NCBI RefSeq assembly: GCF_028291745.1
Contig: NZ_JAQGNQ010000051.1
Coordinates: 1 to 64,000 of the forward strand
DNA: 64,000 bases
DNA from: Ramlibacter sp.
GTDB taxonomy: Bacteria; Pseudomonadota; Gammaproteobacteria; Burkholderiales; Burkholderiaceae_C
Direction: 5' to 3'
The notes under the pieces: generated by a model
The model's database searches: none
The model's input: the letters and a program-made list of their open reading frames with translations, nothing else
Told to the model about the DNA's origin: nothing
Program-made: the position numbers and the translations under genes
Part shown: one piece after another, positions 7,574-16,638 of the stretch
How positions within the stretch are numbered: position 1 is the stretch's first letter
How the letters are laid out: each line of letters starts with the position of its first letter

Positions 7574-8395
7574 ATGCCGCGCTTTGCCGCCAACCTGTCC
7601 ATGCTCTATCCCGAGCATGCCTTCCTCGATCGCTTCGCAGCCGCCGCGCGCGACGGCTTCCAGGGCGTCGAGTTCCTGTTCCCCTACGAGTTCGAGGCCA
7701 GCGAACTGGCCGCGCGCCTGCAGTCGCACGGCCTGCAGCAGGTGCTGTTCAACGCTCCGCCGGGCGACTGGAACGGCGGCGAGCGCGGCATGGCCTGCCT
7801 GCCGGGACGCGAGCAGGAATTCCGCCAGGGCATCACCCGCGCGCTGCAATACGCCGACGCGCTGCAGTGCCCGCGCGTGCACGTGATGGCGGGGCTGGTG
7901 CCGCAGGGGCAGGAGCGCGCGGAGCTGCGTCCCACCTATGTCGCCAACATCCGCTGGGCTGCGCGCGAGGCGGCGCGCCAGGGCCTCAAGCTGCTGCTGG
8001 AGCCGATCAACACGCGCGACATCCCGCGCTTCTTCCTCAATCGCCAGGACCACGCGCACGAACTGCTGGCGGAGATCGACGAGCCCAACGTGCAGGTGCA
8101 GATGGACCTGTACCACTGCCAGATCGTCGAGGGCGACGTGGCGATGAAGATCCGCCAGTACCTGCCGACCGGGCGCGTCGGCCACTTCCAGATTGCCGGC
8201 GTGCCGCTGCGCCACGAACCGGACCTCGGTGAGCTGAACTACGACTACCTGTTCACGGTGATCGACGAGGTGTCCGCCGAATGCGGATGGCAGGGCTGGG
8301 TCGGCTGCGAGTACCGGCCGGCGCGCGGTGCGCAGCCCGGGGGCACCAGCGAAGGCCTGGGCTGGCTGCGGGCGCTGCAGACGTCCGTGGCGTGA
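7574..8395 (+). CDS. otnI: Hydroxypyruvate isomerase family TIM-barrel protein, OtnI-like (273 aa)
   Basis: Xylose-isomerase-like TIM barrel with family segments [22 protein letters not shown] and [13 protein letters not shown], which carry the metal and substrate residues. Members are hydroxypyruvate isomerase (Hyi) or 2-oxo-tetronate isomerase (OtnI); pairing with a DenD-like dehydrogenase favours OtnI. A strong SD (AAGGAGG, 7561-7567) precedes the ATG. The coupling to the upstream gene indicates one operon. Confidence 0.82.
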   Translation: MPRFAANLSMLYPEHAFLDRFAAAARDGFQGVEFLFPYEFEASELAARLQSHGLQQVLFNAPPGDWNGGERGMACLPGREQEFRQGITRALQYADALQCPRVHVMAGLVPQGQERAELRPTYVANIRWAAREAARQGLKLLLEPINTRDIPRFFLNRQDHAHELLAEIDEPNVQVQMDLYHCQIVEGDVAMKIRQYLPTGRVGHFQIAGVPLRHEPDLGELNYDYLFTVIDEVSAECGWQGWVGCEYRPARGAQPGGTSEGLGWLRALQTSVA

Positions 8396-8420
8396 CGCTG
8401 CCGGCGTCCGGCCACCTGGC

Positions 8421-9008
8421 ATGGCGCTGACGCTGGCTGGGGCCGTTCACAGCGAACTGGTCATCAGGAAAAGCCGCTTCCTCGGTTGCGTGCAGCCGGT
8501 GGCCGGCCGCGCGGAGGCGCTGGTGATGGTGCAATCGTTGCGCGCGCAACATCCCGGCGCCGCGCACGTCTGCTGGGCGCTGCTCGCCGGCGGGCAATCG
8601 GCGGCCAACGACGACGGCGAGCCGGGCGGCACCGCCGGCCGGCCGATGCTGGAGGTGCTGCGGCACCAGCAGCTCGAAGGCGTGCTGGCGACGGTCGTGC
8701 GCTACTTTGGCGGCGTGAAGCTGGGAGCGGGTGGGCTGGTGCGCGCGTACACCGACGCGGTGGCGCAGGCGCTGCTGGGAGCGCAGAAGTTGCCGCTGCG
8801 CAAGATGCTGCAGCTTGCCTGCATCGTGCCGTATGCCCTGGAAGGCGCGGTGCGGCGCGCGCTGCAGGAGGCAGGTGCTGCGCTGGGCGAGGTGCGCCAC
8901 GGGGATGCGGTGGAGATCGCGTTCACGGTGGCGCAGGATGCATCGGCTTCGCTGGTCGTGCGCTTGAACGAAGCGGGTCAGGGACACCTGCAATGGATGC
9001 CTTCGTAG
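8421..9008 (+). CDS. yigZ: YigZ/IMPACT family protein (195 aa)
   Basis: UPF0029 family. The signature VRYFGGVKLGAGGLVRAYTDA is present in the middle, and DDGEPGGTAGRPML precedes it, as in E. coli YigZ. The eukaryotic relative IMPACT inhibits the GCN2 kinase; the bacterial role is not settled. The ATG at 8421 starts 25 bases after otnI; no strong SD is visible. Confidence 0.85.
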   Translation: MALTLAGAVHSELVIRKSRFLGCVQPVAGRAEALVMVQSLRAQHPGAAHVCWALLAGGQSAANDDGEPGGTAGRPMLEVLRHQQLEGVLATVVRYFGGVKLGAGGLVRAYTDAVAQALLGAQKLPLRKMLQLACIVPYALEGAVRRALQEAGAALGEVRHGDAVEIAFTVAQDASASLVVRLNEAGQGHLQWMPS

Positions 9009-9035
9009 GGTGGATTGCGCGCAGCGCAATCCACC
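9009..9035. repeat. GGTGGGAT-type palindromic repeat (family C), copy 1
   Basis: A perfect inverted repeat GGTGGATTGCGC-gca-GCGCAATCCACC directly after the yigZ stop, flanked by GTAG. Related copies lie at 29087-29222, 30666-30741 and 60226-60332. It could end yigZ transcripts, but it has no T-run. Confidence 0.75.
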
Positions 9036-9095
9036 GTGCGGCCTTAGCACGCACGTCGGCGGCACGCGCTCACGCCCAGCCCACCTGCGAGGCGT

Positions 9096-9845
9096 TCACC
9101 CGCCCAGGATCTTCAGGAACTCCATCGCTGCCGCCGGCGCCCTCTCCTTGGCCCCATTGATGAAGAACACGAAGGCCTCCCGGTCCGCGCCGAGCCCGAC
9201 CCACTCGCGCGCGCCCCGCGCCCACGGCACGAGTTCGTCGGGCGGATAGCCCGTCGCAAGCTCTGCCCGGCTGCGCATCAGGCGCAGATACGCGAACCCG
9301 TGCCTGGCATGCGGGATCGCGGGAAATTTCTCCGAGTCGGTGTACACCGTGGTGCAGTCGTGCCGCGCCAGCAGGTCGAGGTATTCCTCGCAGGCGAAGC
9401 TGGGATGCCGCACGTCCAGCACATGGCGCAGCGGCCGGCCCTGCACTTCGCGCGGCAGCAGTCGCAGGAAGGCCTCGACCTCCTCGGCGGCAAAGGCCTT
9501 GGTCGGCATGAACTGCCACAGCAAAGGACCCAGCTTGTCGCCGAGCGCAGCGATGCCGCTGCCCACGAAGCGCTCCACGCCCTCGCCAGCGGTGGCCATG
9601 TCGCGGCGGTGCGTCGTGAAGCGATGGGCCTTGAGCGAGAACACGAAGCCCTCGGGCGTTTCGTCGCGCCATTTCGCGAAGGTGGCCTCCTTGAAGGTGC
9701 TGTAGAACGTGCCGTTCACCTCGATCGCCGTGAGCTGGCGGCTGGCGTACTGCAGCTCCTTGCTGTGCGGCAGGCCGGCCGGATAGAAATTGTTGCGCCA
9801 GGGCTCGAAAGTCCAGCCGCCGACACCGACGTGGATGTTGTTCAT
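9096..9845 (-). CDS. DUF72 domain protein, YecE family (249 aa)
   Basis: TIM-barrel-like protein of unknown function. Family signatures seen are GVGGWTFEPWRNNFYP at the N-terminus, EVNGTFY, the LLWQFMP segment and YTDSEKFP. Its enzymatic activity is not established. ATG 9845 was chosen; a TTG three codons earlier is possible and neither has a good SD. It converges with yigZ and is divergent from the M20 peptidase gene. Confidence 0.85.
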   Translation of the reverse strand: MNNIHVGVGGWTFEPWRNNFYPAGLPHSKELQYASRQLTAIEVNGTFYSTFKEATFAKWRDETPEGFVFSLKAHRFTTHRRDMATAGEGVERFVGSGIAALGDKLGPLLWQFMPTKAFAAEEVEAFLRLLPREVQGRPLRHVLDVRHPSFACEEYLDLLARHDCTTVYTDSEKFPAIPHARHGFAYLRLMRSRAELATGYPPDELVPWARGAREWVGLGADREAFVFFINGAKERAPAAAMEFLKILGG

Positions 9846-9936
9846 GGGGAGCAAGGGGAATGTGGGGGCATGCTAGCCCAGCGCCCGGTCGAGCGCGTAC
9901 AGTGGAAGCGTTGACTTTCCCAGGCCCCTCCCCCCA

Positions 9937-11409
9937 ATGAACGCTCCTCTCCACCGCGAACTCCCCGCCACCGTGCTCGACAGCGCTCGCGCGCTCGACC
10001 AGGTGACGCGCCAATGGGATGGCGACATCGTGCGCCAGATCACCGAGTACATCGCGATCCCGGCCAAGTCGCCGGGCTTCGATCCGCAGTGGCAGCAGCA
10101 CGGCTACCTCGAGACGGTGCTGCGCAATGCGGCGTCGTGGGTGGAGGCGCAGAAGGTGGAGGGTCTGCAGCTCGAGGTGGTGCGACTGCCCGGCCGCACG
10201 CCGGTGCTGTTCTTCGAAGTGGCCGCGACCCGCGCCGACGCGCAGCAGACCGTGCTGATGTACGGCCATCTCGACAAGCAGCCCGAATTCACCGGCTGGC
10301 GCAATGACCTCGGCCCGTGGACGCCCAAGTACGAAGAGGGCAAGCTCTATGGGCGCGGCGGCGCCGACGACGGCTATGCGGTGTACGCCAGCATCGCCGC
10401 CATCCAGGCGCTCAAGGCGCAGGGCAAGGCGCATCCGCGCATCGTCGGCCTGATCGAGACCTGCGAGGAATCGGGTTCCTACGACCTGCTGCCCTACGTG
10501 GACGCGCTGCGCCCGCGGCTGGGCGACGTCGGCCTGGTGATCTGCCTCGACTCGGGCGCCGGCAATTACGACCAGCTGTGGCTCACGACCTCGCTGCGCG
10601 GCCTGGCCGGCGGCACGCTCAAGGTGCAGATCCTTACCGAGGGCGTGCACTCGGGCGACGCCTCGGGCCTGGTCCCTTCGAGCTTTCGCATCATGCGGCA
10701 GGTGCTCGACCGGCTGGAGGACAGCAAGACCGGTCGCCTGCTGCCGCAAAGCTTCCATTGCGAGATCCCCGCGCAGCGCCTCGAGCAGGCCAGGGCGACG
10801 GCCGCCATCCTCGGCGACGAGGTCTACAAGCGCTTCCCTTGGGCGCATGCGGACTGCGGCGGCTCCAGCACCTTCGCGCTGCCGACCACCACCGACCCGG
10901 TGCAGGCGCTGGTCAACCGCACCTGGTCGCCTACCCTGTCGGTGGTCGGGGCCGAGGGCTTCCCGGCCATGCAGGACGCGGGCAACGTGCTGCGTCCCTA
11001 CACCGCCTTCAAGCTGTCGCTGCGCCTGCCTCCCCTGGTGGACGCCGGCCAGGCGGTGCAGGAACTCAAGAAGCTGCTGGAGGACAACGCGCCTTATCAA
11101 GCCGTCGTCACCTTCGAAGGCGGCGGTGGCGCTTCCGGCTGGAATGCGCCGGCCACCGTGCCGTGGTTCGAGAACGCGCTGAACGCCGCCTCGCTCGCGC
11201 ACTTCGGCGCGCCGGTGGGCTACATCGGCCAGGGTGGCACCATCCCCCTGATGAATCTGCTGAGTCAGGGTTTTCCGCAGGCGCAGATGATGGTCTGCGG
11301 CGTGCTGGGGCCGCGCAGCAATGCGCACGGACCCAATGAATTCCTGCACGTCCCCTATGCCAAACGCATTACCGCGGCCGTGGCCGAGGTGATGGCGCAG
11401 ATGCCTTGA
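9937..11409 (+). CDS. M20 family metallopeptidase (490 aa)
   Basis: Cytosolic zinc dipeptidase/carboxypeptidase-type enzyme. The metal ligands can be picked out in order: His in YGHLDKQPE, bridging Asp in GRGGADDGY, catalytic Glu and ligand in ETCEESGS, Asp in ICLDSGAG and the C-terminal His in SNAHGPNEF. The dimerisation domain lies between, from about residue 200. Length fits the M20 dipeptidase subfamily. Its substrate cannot be read from sequence. Confidence 0.9.
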   Translation: MNAPLHRELPATVLDSARALDQVTRQWDGDIVRQITEYIAIPAKSPGFDPQWQQHGYLETVLRNAASWVEAQKVEGLQLEVVRLPGRTPVLFFEVAATRADAQQTVLMYGHLDKQPEFTGWRNDLGPWTPKYEEGKLYGRGGADDGYAVYASIAAIQALKAQGKAHPRIVGLIETCEESGSYDLLPYVDALRPRLGDVGLVICLDSGAGNYDQLWLTTSLRGLAGGTLKVQILTEGVHSGDASGLVPSSFRIMRQVLDRLEDSKTGRLLPQSFHCEIPAQRLEQARATAAILGDEVYKRFPWAHADCGGSSTFALPTTTDPVQALVNRTWSPTLSVVGAEGFPAMQDAGNVLRPYTAFKLSLRLPPLVDAGQAVQELKKLLEDNAPYQAVVTFEGGGGASGWNAPATVPWFENALNAASLAHFGAPVGYIGQGGTIPLMNLLSQGFPQAQMMVCGVLGPRSNAHGPNEFLHVPYAKRITAAVAEVMAQMP

Positions 11410-11503
11410 GACTGCGCTTGCGGTCACTTCGGCGACCGCGGCGTCGCGGGTTCCCCCCAACGGGGCATTGACTTCGCCCCCAGCCCGGCCATGATCCCGG
11501 GCG

Positions 11504-12352
11504 ATGAGCCCAGCAGGCGTCGAGTCCACCCTTTCCACGTTCACGGCCAGTGATGGCGACAACCTCGCCGTGCAGGATTGGCAATTGCCCGAGGGCGTGC
11601 GCCCCCGGGCGCAGATGCTGCTGGTGCACGGCCTGGGGGAACACGCCGGCCGCTACGACACCGTTGCCCGCGTGCTCAATGGCTGGGGCTTTGCGGTGCG
11701 TGGCTACGACCAGTACGGCCACGGCGATTCCGACGGCACCCGCGGTGGCCTGCCGCACCCCAACCGCCTGCTCGACGACCTGGCCGACCTGATCGAAAGC
11801 GCGCGCATCCGCCAGCCCGGCATGCCCATCGTGCTGCTCGGGCACAGCATGGGCGGGCTGATCGCCGCCAGCTTCGTCGCCCGGACCCTGCTGGCCGTCG
11901 ATGGCCTGGTGCTGTGCTCGCCGGTGCTGGCCACCCGCCTGTCGCCCGTGCAGAAGCTGCTGATGGCGGTGGTGCCGCGCGTCGCTCCCAACCTGACGGT
12001 CGGCAGCGGCCTGGCGGCGGATTACCTTTCGCACGACTCGCGGGTGGTGCAGGCCTACCGCACGGACCCGCGCGTGCACGACCGCATCTCCGGCCGGCTC
12101 GCCCGCTTCATCAGCGACGAGGGCCACCTGGTGCGCATGCGCGCGCCCAGCTGGAAGGTGCAGACCCTGCTGATGTTTGCCGGCGACGACCGCCTGGTCG
12201 ACACGACGGGCACCCGCGCCTTCGCCTCCGGCGCGCCGCCGCAGTTCGTCACCACGCGCTGCTTCGAGAGCCATTACCACGAGCTGTTCAACGAGCTCGA
12301 TGCCGAGCCGGTCTATCGCTGCCTGCGGCAGTGGCTGGACGCGCGCTTCTGA
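11504..12352 (+). CDS. Alpha/beta hydrolase, monoacylglycerol-lipase-like (282 aa)
   Basis: Serine hydrolase with the lysophospholipase/monoacylglycerol lipase pattern: oxyanion-side VHGLGEHAGRY, GYDQYGHGDSDG, the nucleophile elbow LLGHSMGG, and a C-terminal His in FESHYHELFNE. No signal peptide is seen, so it should be cytosolic or membrane-associated. It converges with rsmE; the stops are three bases apart. Confidence 0.88.
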   Translation: MSPAGVESTLSTFTASDGDNLAVQDWQLPEGVRPRAQMLLVHGLGEHAGRYDTVARVLNGWGFAVRGYDQYGHGDSDGTRGGLPHPNRLLDDLADLIESARIRQPGMPIVLLGHSMGGLIAASFVARTLLAVDGLVLCSPVLATRLSPVQKLLMAVVPRVAPNLTVGSGLAADYLSHDSRVVQAYRTDPRVHDRISGRLARFISDEGHLVRMRAPSWKVQTLLMFAGDDRLVDTTGTRAFASGAPPQFVTTRCFESHYHELFNELDAEPVYRCLRQWLDARF

Positions 12353-12355
12353 AGC

Positions 12356-13063
12356 TCAGGGCAGGAGCGTCAGCACCGCCAGCGCGGCCAGCGGCGCCGT
12401 CTCGGCGCGCAGCACACGCTCGCCCAGGTGCACCGGCTGCCAGCCGCCCGCCAGCGCAGCATCTTCCTCGGAGGGCGCGAGTCCGCCCTCGGGGCCGCTG
12501 AGGAGCGTCAGTTCCTGCGCGGCTGCGGCGGCCACGATCGTCCGGCTGCTTGCACGCAGCGACAGCACCAGCCCGGGCGCAGCCTGGCGCGCGAGCCACG
12601 CGGGCAGCGTCTCGACGGCATGCACCACCGGCACCCGGTTGCGGCCGCACTGCTCGCAGGCGGCGATGGCCACGCCCTGCCAGTGCGCCTGCTTCTTCTG
12701 CGCGCGCTCGCCGGCCAGCCGCAGCACGCTGCGCTCGGCCAGCAGCGGCTGCAGCGAGGCGACGCCAAGCTCGGTCGCCTTTTCCACCAGCCAGTCCATG
12801 CGTTCGTTGGCCGGCATGCCGACGGCCAGGTGCACCGCGCGGGTCGTTTCGCGCTCGATCGCGCGATGCGCACCCACCTGCGCGCGCACCTCGCTGCGGC
12901 CCATGTGCGTGACGGCCGCCTCGTACTCGCCGCCGCGGCCGTCGAACAGGGTGATGCCGTCGCCCGGCTGCAGGCGCAGCACCTGCACGTGGCGCGCGGC
13001 CCCGGCCGGCAGCGCAAGTTCGAGCCCGAGGCTCAGGGGCTCGCTGCAATAAAGGCGCGGCAC
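12356..13063 (-). CDS. rsmE: 16S rRNA (uracil-1498-N3)-methyltransferase (235 aa)
   Basis: SPOUT-class RNA methyltransferase that modifies U1498 of 16S rRNA using SAM. Typical segments are LVEKATELGV, the SAM-knot LLSGPEGGLAPSEE and the C-terminal LGERVLRAETAPLAAL. The frame is open well upstream, but the N-terminus PRLYCSEPL fits a GTG start at 13063, five bases after the amgK stop, so translation is probably coupled to amgK. Confidence 0.93.
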   Translation of the reverse strand: MPRLYCSEPLSLGLELALPAGAARHVQVLRLQPGDGITLFDGRGGEYEAAVTHMGRSEVRAQVGAHRAIERETTRAVHLAVGMPANERMDWLVEKATELGVASLQPLLAERSVLRLAGERAQKKQAHWQGVAIAACEQCGRNRVPVVHAVETLPAWLARQAAPGLVLSLRASSRTIVAAAAAQELTLLSGPEGGLAPSEEDAALAGGWQPVHLGERVLRAETAPLAALAVLTLLP

Positions 13064-13067
13064 GGCG

Positions 13068-14165
13068 TCAGAGCCGGCCGAAGGCGTAGCCGCTGACCGG
13101 CTCGCTGCCTTCGATCTCGTCGAGCAGGCGTGCCAGCGGACCGAGCTCGCGATAGCGGTGCACCGTCGCGCGGATGTAGCCGATGAAGCGCGGCGCGTCG
13201 GCCAGGTACTTCGGCTTGCCATCGCGCAGCGTCAGCCGCGCGAAGATGCCAGCCACCTTCAGGTGCCGCTGCAGCCCCATCCACTCGACCGCGCGATAGA
13301 ACTCGCCGAAGTCGGGGTCGACCGGCAGCCCGGCCTTCACCGCCCGCTGCCAGTAGCGCACCGTGATGTCGAGGACGAACTCCTCGTCCCAACTGAGGAA
13401 GGCATCGCGCATCAGGCACGCGATGTCGTACGTGACCGGCCCGTACACGGCGTCCTGGAAATCGAGCACGCCCAGGCGGGGCTCCGCCGGATCGCGCGGG
13501 ATCATCAGGTTGCGGGGCATGAAGTCGCGGTGCACGTAGACGCTCGGCGACGCGAGATTGCGCTGGACGATCAGGCCGAACTGCGCATCCAGCGTTTGCC
13601 GCAGCGCCGGCGAAATTTCGATGCCGCGGTGTTTCTGCAGGTACCAGTCGGGAAAGAGCGACAGTTCACGCGCGAGCAGGGCCTCGTCATAGGCCGGCAG
13701 CACCCCCGGCTTCGATGCGGACTGCCAGGAGACCAGCGCGTCGACCGCCCGCAGGTAAAGCTGCTGGTTGGCCGCGGGCGCCTGCGGCTGGACCACCTCG
13801 ATCATCGTCTGCGTGCCCAGGTCGTCGAGCAGCATGAAGCCGCGCGGGGCGTCCCATTCCAGCACCCGGGGCACGTTCAGGCCGGCTTCGGCCATCAATG
13901 CGGCAATCTTTACAAATGGCGCGCAGTCCTCCCGCTCGGGGGGCGCGTCCATCACGATGCGGCTGCCCTGCGCCCCATCGACCCGCAGGTAGCGGCGAAA
14001 GCTCGCGTCCGCCGAGGCCAGGCGTAAGCTGGCGGGATCGAGCCCGTGCCCGGGTGCCACCTGCGCGAGCCAGTCGTGGAAGGCGGCCTCGCGAGCGGGG
14101 TCGCTCCAGGTCACGGGCGCGTGGGCGGGAGCAGGCTGGGAAACGGTGGACACGGAATCGCTCAT
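13068..14165 (-). CDS. amgK: Anomeric N-acetylmuramate/N-acetylglucosamine kinase (365 aa)
   Basis: Aminoglycoside-phosphotransferase-fold kinase. The Brenner-like catalytic loop is VHRDFMPRNLM and the metal site is LDFQDAVYGP. AmgK phosphorylates MurNAc at C1 in the cell-wall recycling route that bypasses MurQ, and MurU then makes UDP-MurNAc; a murU gene is present at 30739-31434 but is not adjacent. The position head to head with lptD is conserved in many Proteobacteria. The amgK start (CAT at 14163-14165) overlaps the alternative lptD ATG at 14164. Confidence 0.88.
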   Translation of the reverse strand: MSDSVSTVSQPAPAHAPVTWSDPAREAAFHDWLAQVAPGHGLDPASLRLASADASFRRYLRVDGAQGSRIVMDAPPEREDCAPFVKIAALMAEAGLNVPRVLEWDAPRGFMLLDDLGTQTMIEVVQPQAPAANQQLYLRAVDALVSWQSASKPGVLPAYDEALLARELSLFPDWYLQKHRGIEISPALRQTLDAQFGLIVQRNLASPSVYVHRDFMPRNLMIPRDPAEPRLGVLDFQDAVYGPVTYDIACLMRDAFLSWDEEFVLDITVRYWQRAVKAGLPVDPDFGEFYRAVEWMGLQRHLKVAGIFARLTLRDGKPKYLADAPRFIGYIRATVHRYRELGPLARLLDEIEGSEPVSGYAFGRL

Positions 14166-14226
14166 GGATAATCGATTCTACAAATCCAAGGTGGCGCGCC
14201 GCCCGGCCGCCCGGGTCCTCACCCCG

Positions 14227-16626
14227 ATGCATCACGAAAGAAACAAGGCGTCCCTGGCCCGCTTCGCCCTGAGCCCGGTCGCGTTGGTCGCAGCTTCGCT
14301 GCTGCAGCCCGCCGCCCACGCGCAGGAAGATCCGTCGCCACACCTGAAGACCACCCCGCAATTGCGGGAGGACATCCCGCGCGCGAACCGCTCGCAACTG
14401 CCGACGTTCGTCGAGGGCGATCACATCCAGGGGCGCACCGACCTGGAGACCACGGTCGATGGGAACGCGGTCCTGCGGCGCGGCGACACGGTGATCCGTG
14501 CGGACAAGCTCGACTACAACCAGGCCACGGACCTCGCACACGCCACCGGGAACGTCCACGTCAACAAGGCCGGCAACGTCTTCGAAGGCCCGCTGCTCGA
14601 ACTGCACCTCGAATCCTTCGAGGGCTTCTTCAACGAGCCGCGCTACCGCTTCCTGCAGAACAATGCCTACGGGCAGGCGGATCGCATCGACTTCGTCGAC
14701 GACAAGCACTCGATCATCCGCAACGCCACCTACACCACCTGCCAGCGCTATCCGGGCCCGAGCTGGATGCCGGCGTGGATCCTGCGCGCCGCGTCGATCT
14801 CGGTGGACCAGGACGAGGAGACCGGCTACGCGAAGAACGCGGTGCTCAGTTTCATGGGACTGCCGATCCTGCCGGTGCCGGGCATGAGCTTTCCGTTGAG
14901 CGACCAGCGCAAGAGCGGCGTGCTGCCGCCCACCTTCGGGCTGGACAACGTCAACGGCGCCGAACTGACGCTGCCCTATTACTGGAACATCGCGCCCAAC
15001 CGCGACGCGACGATCTACCCCACGTTCATGAGCAAACGGGGCGTCGACCTGGGGGGGGAATTCCGCTACCTCGAGCCCACCTACAACGGCGTGATCCGCG
15101 GCGACTACATGCCCACCGACAAGCTGCGCGACCGTGATCGCTGGGGCCTGACGCTCACGCACACGCAGTCGGGCCTCGTCCTGCCGGTGCTGGGGCCCTC
15201 CGCGCTCGTCCTGAACATCAACAAGGTCAGCGACGAGAACTACTGGCGCGACTTCACCCGCAGCGGCGGCACGCTGACGCAGCGCCTGCTGTCCCAGGCG
15301 GGCACCCTCTCCTGGAACTGGTACGGCGTCGCCCTGAGCGCCCGCGTGCTGAAGTGGCAGACGCTGCAGGATCCGACGAGCAACAGCTTCATCCTGCCGC
15401 CCTACGACCAGTCGCCGGAACTCACCGCCACCCACGTCGGCAACAACCTGTGGGGCGGTTTCGAAACGACGGTGACGGCCGACTACACGCGCTTCACCCG
15501 CTCCATCGATGCCAGCCTGTTGCCGCAGTTTGCCGGCATCCCGGAAGCCACGCAGCCCAATGGCGACCGCAGCTACCTGCAGGCGCAGGTGAGCCGGCCG
15601 TTCCAGGCGCCGGGCTGGTTCGTGGTCCCGAAGCTGCAGGTCATCACCCGCCACTACAACCTCGACTCACCCAGCAGCACCGGCATCACCACCGCCGATT
15701 CGACCGTGCCCACCTTCAGCCTGGACAGCGGCCTGGTGCTGGAGCGCGACGCGACCCTCTTCGGCCGCCGTTTCACGCAGACGCTGGAGCCGCGCGCGTT
15801 CTACGTCTACACGCCCTTCCGCGACCAGAGCCGGCTGCCCAACTACGACTCGGCGCTGCTCGATTTCAACTTCGCGAGCATCTACACCGAGAACATCTTC
15901 GGCGGCTCCGACCGGATCGTCGACAACAACCTGCTGACGCTGGGCGCGACCACCCGCCTGCTCGATCCCGACACCGGCGCCGAGGCCGCCAAGTTCGCGC
16001 TGGCCCAGCGCCTGCGCTTCAGCAACCAGAACGTCACGCTGCCGGGTGGCACGCCGGTGAGCGATCGCCTGTCGGACATCCTGTTCGGCGCCTCGGTGGC
16101 GCTGGTGCGGCAGTGGAGCGCCGAGACCACCATCCAGTACAACCCCAAGACCGGCGACTCCGCGCGCCAGGTGATCGGCGTGCGCTACAGCCCGCGCAAC
16201 TACCACGTGATCAGCGCCGCGTTCCGGCGGCAGCAGGGCGTCAGTTCGGAGGTCGACATCGGCTGGCAATGGCCGCTGAACGACCTGTGGGGCGACCGGG
16301 GCCAGGATCTCGGCCCCGGCATGGGCGAGGGCGAGGGCCGCTGGTACAGCGTCGGCCGCATGGACGTGAGCCTGCTGGACAAGCGCCTGGTCGACGGCGT
16401 GCTGGGCCTCGAATACGACGGCGGTTGCTGGCTCGGTCGCGTGGTCCTCGAGCGCTTCCAGACCGGCACCACCAGTGCCAACAAGCGGATCCTGTTCCAG
16501 CTCGAGTTCGTCGGCTTCAGCCATCTCGGCTCGAACGCCCTGCAGTCGCTCAAGGAAAATATCCCCCGCTACCAATACCTGCGCGAGCGTGTCACCACGC
16601 CCAGCCGGTTCAGCAACTACGACTAG
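14227..16626 (+). CDS. lptD: LPS-assembly protein LptD, outer membrane (about 799 aa)
   Basis: The beta-barrel that inserts lipopolysaccharide in the outer leaflet with LptE. From ATG 14227 there is a signal peptide: basic start, FALSPVALVAASLL core, AHA-QE cleavage. Then follow the jellyroll/OstA domain (VRADKLDYNQATDLAHATGNV-like region) and the large barrel from the LPFYWNIAPNRDAT-like segment (here LPYYWNIAPNRDAT). A Cys in TYTTCQRY and another in YDGGCWLG are the disulfide partners expected in LptD. In-frame starts at 14146 and 14164 overlap amgK and would give an unusually long n-region; none of the three has a strong SD. surA and rsmA follow as an operon. Confidence 0.95.
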   Translation: MHHERNKASLARFALSPVALVAASLLQPAAHAQEDPSPHLKTTPQLREDIPRANRSQLPTFVEGDHIQGRTDLETTVDGNAVLRRGDTVIRADKLDYNQATDLAHATGNVHVNKAGNVFEGPLLELHLESFEGFFNEPRYRFLQNNAYGQADRIDFVDDKHSIIRNATYTTCQRYPGPSWMPAWILRAASISVDQDEETGYAKNAVLSFMGLPILPVPGMSFPLSDQRKSGVLPPTFGLDNVNGAELTLPYYWNIAPNRDATIYPTFMSKRGVDLGGEFRYLEPTYNGVIRGDYMPTDKLRDRDRWGLTLTHTQSGLVLPVLGPSALVLNINKVSDENYWRDFTRSGGTLTQRLLSQAGTLSWNWYGVALSARVLKWQTLQDPTSNSFILPPYDQSPELTATHVGNNLWGGFETTVTADYTRFTRSIDASLLPQFAGIPEATQPNGDRSYLQAQVSRPFQAPGWFVVPKLQVITRHYNLDSPSSTGITTADSTVPTFSLDSGLVLERDATLFGRRFTQTLEPRAFYVYTPFRDQSRLPNYDSALLDFNFASIYTENIFGGSDRIVDNNLLTLGATTRLLDPDTGAEAAKFALAQRLRFSNQNVTLPGGTPVSDRLSDILFGASVALVRQWSAETTIQYNPKTGDSARQVIGVRYSPRNYHVISAAFRRQQGVSSEVDIGWQWPLNDLWGDRGQDLGPGMGEGEGRWYSVGRMDVSLLDKRLVDGVLGLEYDGGCWLGRVVLERFQTGTTSANKRILFQLEFVGFSHLGSNALQSLKENIPRYQYLRERVTTPSRFSNYD

Positions 16627-16638
16627 AGTCCCACCACG

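Noticed and set aside
5093..8422. A 1109-codon minus-strand open frame opposite chrA, denD and otnI
   Set aside because: It has no domain-like sequence, is Arg/His/Gln-rich as expected for the antisense of GC-rich genes, and covers three well-supported genes.
9070..11562. An 830-codon minus-strand frame over the M20 peptidase and DUF72 genes
   Set aside because: Composition of a shadow; both genes on that stretch are well supported in other frames.
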